This document shows, piece after piece, positions 34,979-47,612 of a DNA stretch of 64,000 nucleotides. The translations under genes were made by a program, and so were the position numbers. Position 1 is the stretch's first letter; each line of letters starts with the position of its first letter. Source of the stretch: Zygophlyctis sp. KS116 (taxonomy: Eukaryota > Chytridiomycota); contig BAAFSQ010000022.1 of the NCBI GenBank assembly GCA_054661495.1, positions 1-64,000 of the forward strand. The letters run 5' to 3'. The notes beneath the pieces were generated by a model. The model was not told the DNA's origin, searched no databases, and was given only the letters and a program-made list of their open reading frames with translations.

Positions 34979-37344
34979 ATGGAAGGAAGAAGTTCAGTAA
35001 TCGATGGAAGGAGCTCAATAGGCGCGTCGACAACAGGCAAGATATATCATTGGTTAATTTTAGGACGGTCCGATAGAGACGCTGAGGATTTTGTTCGTTA
35101 CTTGTTGGAAGGTTCGGGTGCAGAGGACAAAGTAGATTATGCTGCATTAAGGCAGGAACTGGAAAACACACCATCTAGGAGTATTATAAAAGACTCTATG
35201 AGTGAAAAAAGTGCATTATCTTTTCAGGGTAGAGAATGTTTAACTAAAATCAGAACAGTTTTTAGAAAGTTCTCTACAAGCTACAGATTTTAGTGAATCT
35301 CCTATTAAGGGAATGTCTTTTGATTATGCCAAGGATGCTTCAATTAAAATGTAAGTTTTCAAATTATTTATGTCAGGTCGACATTTGATCAAACGCCGAT
35401 AAAGAGGAACGATAGTGGGGCGTTAAATCAGTCCCAAGATGCTAAAGTATGCTTTCTGAAATTGATTTTAGGATGTAGTGATTCAATCTATTTCCCATCT
35501 AATGATGATGAATGGCTTCCCTCCGATTCATCCAAATCTCTATACCAAGCTTGGACAAGATGGACAGGCAGGGCTGGCTCTCTCTAGTAGTCAGCTCGAT
35601 GCATTGAAGAATACAATTTATGGGATTTTAGAAGAATATCAACGTAAAGTAGAGACAAATCAGAGGCTTATGCAGAGAGTCACAGAATCGGACAAGAATA
35701 GTCTGGAATTAAGTCTAAGAGCAAACGTATCAAAAACTCAACAGGATACGGTATTTCCAACTGTTTTCTTATTATAGCAAACCATCGGTGAAGCTAGGCC
35801 TAATGATATGGCTTTAAAACTGGCTCAGTTGCAGATCCAGCTGAATGAAAAAAATAAGCAGATATCCAAAATGGAATCAACCATCGATACTGTAGAGTCG
35901 GAAAAATCTAATTTAGAGAGAAAGGTATTGCCAACCATCGTTGATTTTAGATGCTTGAAAAAAGAAAAAAGAATGAAATCGCCATGGCTGAAATGATCAA
36001 ACAATTCAAATCTCATCGTGGAACTACAGATACTTTGGCATTGGATATAATAGATTACTATGAGGAGAAATTTAGTGATTATAACATCATACCGGCTAAA
36101 GAGCGACCGGCTCTCTTTGAAGATGAAATTAATGCTCGAAATGGAAAAAGCGATAATCCAACAGTTAGAGCTTTGGGAGAGCAAATTAACGTAGATTTAA
36201 GTTTACATAATATTTAGTCACTTAACGCCCAGTTAAATGCCACAAAAGCATCTCATGCAGAAGCTCTCTCAGAGATTGATATATTGAAGCTAAAATTACT
36301 TGCTAATAAGAAAGCTGAATGGCTTATGGAAGTATCCAAGACAAAGGGTGTGTTTATACAATTAATTTTCAGATTCAGGTGCAACTCGAGATTTGATTAA
36401 AAGAGACAAATTGAGATGGAAAACAAAATCATATCAGGTGGAAAACTTGAACGAAGATCAAACCAAAAAAATGCTTAACGTAATTTTCCAAGATATTAAA
36501 ATTATTTAGATGGCATGTGCTCGCCTTTCTATTGATAATCTTGAAAACTTTGAAGACAGTCTTGATAAAATTGAAAAAGTCATTAGATTAATACCTCAAA
36601 TGGAGATATTCATTTCAGAAGTTGAGCAATTAGTATCTAATTTACAAAACAAATTCATGAATTTGAATGAATCAAAGAGCATCTCGAGTACTTTAAAATT
36701 AAATCAGCTTCTATCAGTTATAAAATCATGGGCTAAGAGTATGGAAGAATATGCAGATCTAAAGGTAAAATCGTAAAGTTTTACTTTAGTCCTTTCATGA
36801 TCGTATCCATGTTCTTCTAAAAGTTTCACAGACCTCTGGAAGTGAAAATGTATGTATCACCCAACTAGAACAATTTTCAGGAAACTCTGAAATTGAGTAT
36901 AATCTGCCAGAGGTATATTGTTGTTTTTAATCAAAGATACCCATGTCTCAACAAGCAATAAATCACTTCCGTGATCTATTTGAAGTACGATCAGCCTCTG
37001 GAGTGATTCCTAAAATGAATGAAATTTACGTTTTTTGGGCTGAAGTCAATGCAGGTAGAATCATTCACTAATCTTTAGGTCTTGTCCGAATCCGAGAAGC
37101 TCTATCCCTAGATTCTTCTATTCAACCGGGAAGGTTATTAATACATGCGTATGAAGCACTGGAACACTTGTCTCTGGATAAAACAATGCCTTTACAATCT
37201 AGTAGATCAACAGAGACTATTATTAAAGAAATGCATTCACATCACGACCGAGACCAGCATTCCAAGATTGAAATGGATTCTAAAGACGAAGAGTTACTTT
37301 TAAATCGTGGTATTGATCTGTTAATGGGTCAACAGTCTATATAA
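34979..37344 (+). CDS. CEP70: CEP70-like centrosomal coiled-coil protein
   Basis: Twelve exons encode 693 aa; introns 35229-35253, 35351-35376, 35447-35471, 35751-35777, 35925-35950, 36191-36217, 36348-36372, 36480-36509, 36765-36789, 36913-36936 and 37055-37078, all 24-30 nt. The exon sum is 694 codons. After an N-terminal polar segment come a short NGFPPIHPNL motif and long coiled coils (IYGILEEYQRKVETNQRL; LKLAQLQIQLNEKNKQISK). Near the C-terminus, HFRDLFEVRSASGVIPKMN followed by EIYVFWAEVNAGLVRIREA resembles the conserved end of CEP70, which sits at centrosomes/basal bodies and binds gamma-tubulin. The N-terminal half alone would not identify it. Confidence 0.65.
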
Positions 37345-37399
37345 TTCTTAATTTATAATTAAATACTCAACTTTTTTGAACTGATCTAACCTAGATAAC

Positions 37400-38066
37400 A
37401 TGCTCCCACTACAGCTATTGACTATGCTGGCCTTGCAAACTCTTGCTTTCAGTTTTCCTTTACATTTACCATTTGATTGTTCCATAATAGTCAAGATCTG
37501 GAAAGATCTTGGAGGTAAAACCAATCTGCATCCGCTGACTGTTACGCCGATTGGTAAAATATCATTTATAATTATAGGCTGCTGCATGCCCCCTGCTGCT
37601 CCTAATCATGAATATGAACTGTTGGAGTGGTTTTTTATAACCGATCTTCCAGGAGTCTACTGTGACGGAATATCTGCTAAATTTATAATTTGGGAAAATG
37701 ATGGACAAAATCGCTTATCTGGATCTCTTCCTAAAATGATTGGAAAGCTTGAAAATCTAGAATATTTGTATTTATAATTACTAAAAATCAGAAATATCGC
37801 TAATCATTCTATATCTGGGCCATTACCTCTAGAAATCACAAAACTTGTAAATTTAGAAAGACTGTTAGTTTTATTAATAACGTTAGGGATATTTCTAATA
37901 ATCTATTTTCTGGACGATTTCCAGAGAATATTACGCAATTGACACATTTGAAAATATTGTAATTTTAAATGATTAATATTATAGGCACATGGAAAATAAT
38001 AACTTTGAAGGATCGATTCCTCCTTTAAAAGAGTTGATGCCTAATTTGCATACATTTACTAGTTAA
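37400..38066 (+). CDS. secreted leucine-rich-repeat protein
   Basis: Five exons (introns 37554-37577, 37768-37791, 37864-37886 and 37959-37984) give 189 aa. A signal peptide (MLPLQLLTMLALQTLAFSFP) is followed by a cysteine-containing cap (CDCSII-like, GCCMPPA, PGVYCDG) and three to four plant-type LRRs: NRLSGSLPKMIGKLENLEYL, NHSISGPLPLEITKLVNLER, NNLFSGRFPENITQLTHLKI and NNNFEGSIPPLKELMPNL. The introns cut the repeats at nearly the same place (after LEYL, LERL, LKIL), so each repeat is about one exon. There is no membrane anchor or kinase. Plant-type LRRs in zoosporic fungi are usually extracellular recognition modules; function here is unknown. Confidence 0.8.
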
Positions 38067-38151
38067 GATCTGGTAATTTTGTAGTCCAAGGTCAAGCTTC
38101 TCAGGGGAGTTTCGGACGAAATTAATTAAAATAATAAATTCAGAATTCAAA

Positions 38152-41100
38152 ATGTCTAGCCGTAGTGCACAATTGAAGCGTTTAAAAGAGTTGAGAGAAA
38201 CTGGTGCTAAACGGCTCTCAGAGTATACAGTGAATGAAGAAGATGCGGTTATTTTTGATAATGTTTCTGAAACAGAGTATAATGCCATTGCACTAAAGAA
38301 TTTACGAGAGGATAATTTCATTGTCGATGATAATGGAGAAGGATATGTTGATAATGGACTGGAAGATTGGGATAATATGAGTCATGGCTCGGAATCATCT
38401 GGTGAAGAAGAGGAGAGAGCGGCAAAGAGTAAATTTAACAGTAATTTAATTCTAGAGAAAAGGAAAAAGGATAAAGAGAAAAATTCAGTTCAGAATTTAT
38501 TAGCTAAACAGAATGCACAGGCGAGGCCCGCGCCTAAAAAACCAGTAGATGAGGCTGCTGATAAGGAGCTGCTAGTTAATATATTTAATGATTTGGATAA
38601 TGATTACAAAAAGGTAGAAGAAACTGTCAAGAAGAGAAAAGTTTCGGATATTCCAATTAAACGAAAAAAGACTGCAAATCAATTCTTTCCAGTTGAAGAA
38701 TCTTTGCCGGAAAAATCTGAAACTCTTCATGATTCTTTTGATGTCGTAAATGACTCGCCTGATTTAACCGTTGATAATAATGTGGAATCTCAACCCAGTA
38801 AAACTATGTCTGTTTTTGAACCGGTAGCTTTAAAGACTTCTGCTATTAAAATTTCTAAAAATGCTAAAAAGTCTAATAAATTTCTTCCAAAGTTTGAAAA
38901 GGAAGAAATAGAGATCAAAGAAGCGGATATTTCAAAACCTCTTACCAAAAATAATTGTCAGGATTGGAAAGATATCCAAAAAAACTTTGAATCTAATACA
39001 TCAGTTCAGGAAACTAGTTTTGAAGCTAATGTTATGAATCAAGATGTTCTCGAGAGCGATGGAAGTATGAATTTATATTGGATTGATGCCTTTGAAAAAT
39101 CTGGGCGGGTTTTTGTGTTTGGAAAGGTATTTATAAGGTCTTACTAACTTGGACAGGTCGCAATCAAGTCTTCATCACCACAACAATATGTCAGTTGCTG
39201 TATAGTTGTGGAAAATATTAAAAGGAATATATTTGTTCTTCCAAGACAGAGAATGCTTGATGGTGAATACTTACTGATTAAACATAGATTATAAAAATGA
39301 AACAGATCGTGAGGTCTCTATTTCAGATGTCTACCAAGAAATTGATGCGTTACGAAAGAAACACGATATAAAGGAATTCGATTCTTGCTGTGTAAGTCGA
39401 AAATATGCATTTGAAATACCTGGGATCCCTTCTGAGTCCGATTATTTGAAAGTTGTGTATCCTTTTGATGGTAAGAAAAATGGCGTAAAAGAAAACAGAG
39501 CCTGCTCTACCAGCTAAAATGAGCGGAAAATCATTCAGCCGTCTATTTGGAACTGGTACAGGTGCGTTGGAGCTTTTTCTCCTTAAAAGAAAAATGATGG
39601 GTCCTTGCTGGATCAAAATTACAGACTTGAAGCTAGTGAAACCAACTGTATTTGAACTTCATTAATTTTTATTTAGATTTCCTGGTGCAAAATTGAAGCG
39701 ATTGTAGGAGATCAGAAACGAATCAAGATTTTTAAGGAAGAAGATGAAAATGCTCCTAAATGTTCTCCTCCTCTTTCCGTAATGAGCTTGAATATTCGTA
39801 CAGTATTTGAACGGGGCGCAAATGAAATTGTAGCCTTGAGTGCAAATATTTACAAAAATGGTATACATTTTGATGTAAATAATTCTAGTTGGTATTGAAG
39901 AAACGTCTAAACCCATGCCAAATCCTGTTCGAATAACAGGCGTTCGTCAATTAAATGATGTTCCACTCCCTGTCGGTTTTTTAGAATCTATTAGACGACA
40001 GGGATCTCGTGTAGAAATGTTCAGAAACGAAAAAGCACTCCTTAATTTTCTTATTGGTAAATTTTTTTCCTGATTTGACATAGCAAATCTCAGTTTGCAT
40101 GATCCAGATATTATTGTGGGACATAATTTTATCGATTTTGATCTAGATGTGCTGCTTCATCGGATGAAAGCCTCTAAAGCCGAATTTTGGTCTCGTATAG
40201 GTCGTCTTCGACGAACAGCGTATGACTTTTTTATTAATTGGCTAGATGGCCTAAGTTGCAATCCGGTGCAGGAGGAACAGGAGATTCATCATATGCCGAA
40301 AGACAAATTGCAAGTGGTCGATTGATTTGTGATACTTACAGAGCTGCGCAGGTAATTTCGATTTGATATAATCCTAGGATTTAATAAGAGCAAAAAGCTA
40401 TAGCTTAACTAATTTAGCTGCAGATCAATTGAATATTAGTAGACCAAATATAGATTATGAAAAAATAAGCAGCTACTTTTGGGACAATGATCTCTTGGTT
40501 AATATGGTTCAGCATTTAGAATTTGATGGTTATTTAACGTTCCAACTGATGAACAAACTTCAAATTCTTCCTTTAACGAAGCAATTGACCAGTTTGGCAG
40601 GAAATTTATGGTTCGTCATTATAAAGTTAAACCTTTTAGGTCCAGAACGATGACAGGAGCCCGTGCGGAAAGAAACGAATATTTGCTTCTTCACGAGTTT
40701 CACGAGAAGAAATATATTGTCCCGGACAAATCAACGGGATTTAGTTATAGCGCAAGTCAAATCAATGATGACGATGGTAATATGATTTTTTTAAAAACAG
40801 ATGAGCCAGTACAATCCAAAAAAACAACAGGTAAAAGAAAACCTGCATACGCTGGTGGGTTGGTTCTGGAGCCGAAAAAGGGATTTTATGACAAATACAT
40901 CCTTATGCTGGATTTCAATAGTTTATACCCTTCAATTATTCAGGAGTTTAATATTTGTTTTACCACTATTCAGCGCTCTTACGAAAGCGAGGTATGTTCC
41001 TAACTTTCTTACTTAAAATAGGCAGATGTTATGCCTTCTGTACCCGACCCAGAACTGAAAAAAGGAATACTACCTAGACTTTTGGGGACTTTGGTAGACC

Positions 41101-42935
41101 GTAGACGTGTCATTAAATCCTTAATGAAAGATCCAAAAGCTAGTGAGGCCGACTTAGCTCAGGTATGTTATGATTTTTGATGCCAAATACAGTATGATAT
41201 TAGACAAAAAGCTTTGAAGCTCACTGCAAATAGTATGTATGGATGTCTTGGCTTTTCCCATTCAAGGTTCTATGCGAAGCCGTTAGCTATGTTGATTACA
41301 TCCAAAGGACGTGAGATTTTGCAGAATACTGTGGATTTAGCAGAACAGCAGCAGCTAGAAGTAATTTAATAATGATTGACTTAAAGGTTATCTATGGTGA
41401 TACTGATTCGATCATGATAAATACAAACTTAGATGATCTAGCTGCAGTCAAAAAAATAGGTGTAGAATTTAAGAAAGCAGTAAACAAGAGATATAATTTG
41501 CTTGAAATTGAAATGGATGGATTTTTCAAGCGTATGCTTCTTTTGAAGAAGAAAAAGTATGCAGCTATCTCCGTTGAAGAGAAGAAAGGGGGGATAGTCG
41601 AAACATTGGAAACTAAGGGTCTAGATCAGGTTCGACGTGATTGGTGCGAGCTAAGTCAAGAAACTTCAAAGTATGTAGAGAATTTAATTTTTTAGATATG
41701 TCCTCAATCAACTATTTTCGAATTTCAGCCGTGAAGAAATGCTGGAAAATATCCACCAATATCTGCAAAAAGTTGGGGAAGACGTTCGAAAGGATCTTGT
41801 TCATTTATCTAAATACGTTATCACAAAGGTAAATCAATATTTTCACCCAATAATATTAGAGTTTGACCAAAAATCCAGAAGAATATGCTGACCAAAAGTC
41901 TCAACCCCATGTACAGGTTGCATTATCGTTGAAGTCTCGTGGCATTGGAGCAAAAGTTGGTGATGTTATTCCCTATGTTATATGTCAAGGCGATTCAAAT
42001 TTGATTGCTGCAAGAGCGCATCATCCCGACGACTTTGCTCAACCAAGTTCAACATTGATTATCGGTAAATTTACAGATATTTTTATTAAAATAGATAAGG
42101 AGTGGTACCTAGCTAATCAAATTCACCCACCAATTGGTCGTCTTTGTGAGCCTATTGATGGCACCGATTCAGCAAGAATCGCTGACTGTCTAGGTAATCT
42201 ACAAGGATTTTAATGAAAGGTCTTGATGCCAAAAAGTTCCATGCTGCATCAGCTGTTTCATCTGAAGAGTTTTACACGTTTGCTTCGCAGATTTCAGATG
42301 AAGAGAGGTTTAAAAATGTTAGAAAATGGACTCCAGTCTGTCCTAGTTGTAATGAGAAGAATGAATTCCAAGCTGTGTTCCGTAGGCAGGTAGGAAATTG
42401 TATGCTAATTCTAGGATGAATCAACAATTTGTTCCTTAATTTGTCCGAACCCCACCTGCCAACAGGTTATGCCTTATGCATCCCTGGCTTGTCAGTTAGC
42501 TGTATTTCTCCAGCAAGATGTAGGGAAATACTCTGATTCATGGAAGCTTTGTGATGACTCAGCTTGCCATATGAGAACCAAAGCCAATTCGGTCTTTGGC
42601 GTGAAATGTTTAGTGTCTGGATGCAAGGGGTCTCAAGCGCTAGAGGTACTATTTTTCTACATATTCATAATAAGTATACCGACGTAATGCTGTGTAATCA
42701 ATTATTATACATGGAAAAGCTCTTTGATTTAAATCGAGCAGTGCTTAAAGAAAAAGACGATGGTATGTTTACTTTCATCTCTGAGGATTTAGACAGCATT
42801 AAAAATGCATGTGGAAATTTCTCTTCGCAGCTTGTCCATTTGAAAGGGATAGTAGATCGTTACAAAGTTAAAAATGCAAGAATGTTTGTAGATCTTAAGG
42901 ATTTGTTTACTTTTACATCAAAAAATAAATCATAA
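38152..42935 (+). CDS. POL1: DNA polymerase alpha catalytic subunit
   Basis: B-family polymerase of the pol alpha-primase complex that makes the DNA part of each primer. Eighteen exons, 1437 aa (human 1462); 17 introns of 25-31 nt at 39127, 39263, 39471, 39648, 39861, 40057, 40220, 40352, 40611, 40992, 41163, 41361, 41671, 41829, 42194, 42390 and 42646 (first bases). Acidic N-terminal region ([20 protein letters not shown]), then polymerase motifs [14 protein letters not shown] (A), [13 protein letters not shown] (B) and YGDTDSIMI (C). The C-terminus has two zinc sites, CPSC..CPNPTC and [15 protein letters not shown], which bind the B subunit. The first exon of 975 nt is intron-free while the rest is cut every 100-350 nt. 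Confidence 0.96.
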
Positions 42936-42955
42936 TTTAAACATTCTTAAATACA

Positions 42956-43606
42956 TTATCGTAGCACAAATATCTCGAAAGCTTCTTTTGAATCTATTTT
43001 ACGAGTTGGAACATTTTGATGAATATGACTGATCCAAAAATAGGAAATAATAGATCCACAAAAACTAATCGCACTAGAAACAAAGAAGATTATGATGAAT
43101 GGAGTATAAGCTCCCCTCAAATATTTACTCATTGAAGCCTCGCAAGCATCAATAGAATCAATCTTACAGGAGAATAATTCAATCCAACTTTCACGTACGT
43201 TACCGGGTGCATTGTCCCATAATAGTCTGGCATCAGCGTCTGAACTGCGATAATGCATAACAGAAGCTATTCCAAAACCAAATTGGATTGACGCAGCAAG
43301 AACTAAAAGAACATCACCTATCCAATTGATTTTCCATGTTTCCCGATAACCTCCAAAACATAGAGCAATAGCGCTGATTAGACCAATGCATCCAGATAGA
43401 ATTATCCCTTATTATTTATAAACATAATATTTACCAATCATAATATCGTCCGGAAGCATTTCTCTTCTGATAAATATAGAATGGCCCAGGCCTATTATAT
43501 ACGCCAGTAGAATGTAGCATAAGCAGATTCCTAGCATTACAAATGTACTTAGAAAATGGAACAGTTTACACTTGTCTTTTGACATTCTTAAGTAATCAAC
43601 CGACAT
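42956..43606 (-). CDS. four-TM tetraspanin-like protein
   Basis: Two exons (intron 43408-43434) encode 207 aa with TM1 (FHFLSTFVMLGICLCYILLA), TM2 (SGCIGLISAIALCFGG), TM3 (WIGDVLLVLAASIQFGFGI), a large loop and TM4 (FIIIFFVSSAISFCGSII). The order of two close N-terminal segments, a third, a ~60-residue loop with two Cys (SCKIDSIDACEAS) and a fourth matches tetraspanins, but the diagnostic CCG of the loop is absent. It is convergent with POL1, 20 nt between stops. Confidence 0.6.
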
Positions 43607-43746
43607 GATTTTGATTCCTATTATAGATCCGCCAAAGATTCAACACCTCCGCTCCGGGCAAAGCAGTAAATTTTTTTTCGGATTTCCCATTACTGGGTTT
43701 CTGGATTCCAGTCAAACAAACCTCGGCCTTAACCTGCAGACTTTGG

Positions 43747-44388
43747 ATGCAGTTACCAGCTGATATTCCCTTAAATTTCAGGCAGCGATCAGTCTTTTTC
43801 TACAATCAAGCTCTAGTCAAGTATTCCAAAGATGAAGCGCATGATTCCCGTCTAAATTTGAACCAAATCGTCAATCATTCACAATCAGTAAGAGATCAAG
43901 CGTTGGTGTTGGAGCGACTGGATTGGGATATTGGATTACAAGTTTGCTGTCTCAGTTTAGAAGTATCAATAATTCTCAATGATGATAATGCCCTGGAAGT
44001 TTTAGATTTTTATTATTTGAATCATTTGAGAACATTGAAATTGTTGAATGAAAAGGATTTGATTAAAATAGAAGCGATTTGGCTCATGTATAAATTAGTA
44101 ATTAATGGAGAATCGGGAATGATTAAATTCGGACATTTGATGGAGCTCTGGAAAATTGGAAATTCTGAAAGCAATCCAAACGATTACGATCTTGAACGAA
44201 TTCAAATCAGAAGCTTGAACAATATTGGATGTTTATTAGGTAGTTTGGCATTAAATCAACTATTAGGACAAAATAATTTTTTACATGCATCTTCCAATCA
44301 TTTTCAAAGGGCATCATCAAATCCGTTCATATTATCTCCTGAAAGGGAAACCATTCAGCATAATAAGACCATACTTGACAAGCTTTAA
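43747..44388 (+). CDS. hypothetical helical protein
   Basis: A single 213-aa frame, predicted largely alpha-helical with many Leu, Asn and Asp: RLNLNQIVNHSQSVRDQALV, ALEVLDFYYLNHLRTLKLLN and ERIQIRSLNNIGCLLGSLAL. It could be a TPR-like helical repeat but no consensus is clear. The frame is open for some distance upstream of the first ATG, so a 5' exon is possible. Its stop is 7 nt from the stop of the NDR kinase on the other strand. Confidence 0.55.
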   Translation: MQLPADIPLNFRQRSVFFYNQALVKYSKDEAHDSRLNLNQIVNHSQSVRDQALVLERLDWDIGLQVCCLSLEVSIILNDDNALEVLDFYYLNHLRTLKLLNEKDLIKIEAIWLMYKLVINGESGMIKFGHLMELWKIGNSESNPNDYDLERIQIRSLNNIGCLLGSLALNQLLGQNNFLHASSNHFQRASSNPFILSPERETIQHNKTILDKL

Positions 44389-44395
44389 TATATTT

Positions 44396-45947
<1,552 letters not shown>

Positions 45948-46100
45948 GCCGCTCCCTGCCCTGATCAGCACTACCTATGTTATCAACTACCCCTAAAGTT
46001 ATTTACTCTGGCCTGCTAACAAAACTGACCATGCTTGGCTGATAAGAATTGTCAAAAAGTTTTAATGTAAATTAATGTAAATAAAATATATTTTGTAAAA

Positions 46101-46962
46101 CTACCAGTACTCTGCAGAATCCTCACTCCTCCAATCTTCATTAATCTGCCTGTCTCTTGAATATTTTGTATTAAATGGCATTGACCTATCCCATATTAGA
46201 GTCTGCTTCATGGAAGATGATAAATGTGAATGTACTGATTCTACTGGTTTTTCTTGTCTAGAATTACAATCTAGAGCTACTGATAATTGAGATTTCTTTA
46301 CTGGAATGACAGACTCACTAATCTTTTTTCTAGGTTCTGTTAAAAGTGGAATTTTTGAAAATAACGGTGAAGGAGTCCATGACCATTCTGTAGAATAAGA
46401 AAATCCATCATCATCTTCTGAATAATCTGTTTCATCTTCTTCTACTAGTTCTCTCTTCATTTCTATAGATTCTATAGACTCTATAGAACCAGAATCACTT
46501 AAAAAGAATGTAGCCTTTTCCTTTTCCAACTTTACTGTAGACAGATCTCTTGAAGATTCCAGCTCTATCAAGAGTTCCTGACTAACCACATGATCCAATC
46601 CAATGATATGATGAGTCTCTGAAGCCAAAAGAAAGTTTCCATTGATACTATTAATGTCATTTTCCTTTCTATTCTCATACATTGGAGTAGAGAGTACTTT
46701 AGAGAATGATGTAGACATTGGAGATGAATTCTTTTCTTGACAAGGGACAGGGAAATGAGTAGATCTGTACCATAGTCTCCAAGAAATGTTTTCCAGCCTT
46801 CTTCCATTTTCCAAATTGTCCTTGCATTTAGTAAATACTATTATTAATAAAAGTAATGATACAGTTCCAGATTGTCGATAATTGCTTTTCATCAATGGAA
46901 GACATTTTAGACAGATTGTCTATAGCAAGAAAGAGAACTGGTTGTTCGGAAAGCGTCGACAT
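46101..46962 (-). CDS. protein with areA GATA-like (DUF1752) domain
   Basis: Two exons (intron 46838-46862, 25 nt) encode 278 aa. Splicing joins TIWNLFTKCKDNLENGRRLE to NISWRLWYRSTHF, the conserved core of the fungal areA GATA-like domain found at the N-terminus of nitrogen-regulatory GATA factors and of other fungal regulators. Without splicing the motif is broken. The rest is Ser/Glu-rich and disordered (GSIESIESIEMKRELVEEDE, a short SIE repeat) and no GATA zinc finger follows. The domain is fungal-specific, which supports the fungal origin of the window. The divergent promoter shared with TRAPPC2 has two CACGTG boxes. Confidence 0.8.
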
Positions 46963-46993
46963 TTTTTAGATTTTTTTGCGTCGTCTGACATTT

Positions 46994-47023
46994 CACGTGG
47001 CAATCACATTTTCAAATCACGTG
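46994..47023. promoter_or_regulatory. pair of CACGTG (E-box) sites in divergent promoter
   Basis: CACGTG occurs at 46994-46999 and 47018-47023, both flanked by TT/AA-rich sequence (tttCACGTGg, aatCACGTGaa), within the 147 nt between two divergent start codons. Two perfect sites 24 bp apart in a region this short and AT-rich are unlikely by chance. bHLH factors such as Cbf1, Pho4 or Tye7 bind this hexamer in fungi. Which gene is controlled is not known. Confidence 0.6.
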
Positions 47024-47109
47024 AATTTGATCTTTTGATCGAGAATATTTCTACAGCCTCTTAAAGAACCTCTACTATTAAAAACCTACAGCCTAGAACC
47101 TATTAAAGA

Positions 47110-47511
47110 ATGTTTCTCGCCATTGTCGGAAGCAATGACTCTCCTCTCTACCAATTAGTACAATCCTCACAGTTGGACTTGCATCTCTGCCAATTTATAT
47201 GCTATGCAAGTCTAGATTCTATAAGCATTGGTAGTATATATCAGAAACAAATTGACAAGTTCAAGGATGTGTTTGTCTCTGCATACGTGACATTTTCAGG
47301 TATTTTAGAAATTGTAAAGATAGGAACGAAATTTGTATATTTGCATTCAGTGTCAGCGTCTGCAAATTCAGAAAATATAAAGAGTTTCTTTATAGATCTT
47401 CATGAATTGTACGTCAAAATACTCTTGAATCCGCTATACACACTGAATTCTAGGATAGATTCTAGTGATTTTGATGCTAAAGTTGGGAATTTGGCTAAAA
47501 AGTGGTTGTAA
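47110..47511 (+). CDS. TRAPPC2: TRAPP subunit 2 (sedlin/Trs20)
   Basis: Longin-fold subunit of the TRAPP complexes that activate Rab1/Ypt1 in ER-Golgi traffic. A single intronless 133-aa frame: MFLAIVGSNDSPLYQL at the start, CQFICYASLDSI, DKFKDVFVSAYVTFSG, and the C-terminal FIDLHELYVKILLNPLY..IDSSDFDAKV, all of which line up with sedlin. The extra loop of animal proteins near residue 20 is shortened. It differs from TRAPPC2L, which lacks the VSAYVT..NPxY spacing. One of the few genes here without any intron. Confidence 0.85.
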   Translation: MFLAIVGSNDSPLYQLVQSSQLDLHLCQFICYASLDSISIGSIYQKQIDKFKDVFVSAYVTFSGILEIVKIGTKFVYLHSVSASANSENIKSFFIDLHELYVKILLNPLYTLNSRIDSSDFDAKVGNLAKKWL

Positions 47512-47612
47512 AATTGTTTTTATTATGTAATTGCGTCCAGAATTTAAAAAAGTATATAATTTAATTATGCTCTGGAAAAAGATTAAAAACTTTTACAACA
47601 ATTTTTGCCAAA

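Noticed and set aside
36850-36900. 31-nt intron inside the CEP70-like gene beginning at GTATGTATC
   Set aside because: Removing it breaks the frame into the conserved C-terminus, whereas retaining it as coding (VCITQLEQFSG) keeps the frame.
37640-37665. GTTTTTT..CAG intron in the LRR gene
   Set aside because: Removal introduces an in-frame stop before the conserved PGVYCDG motif.
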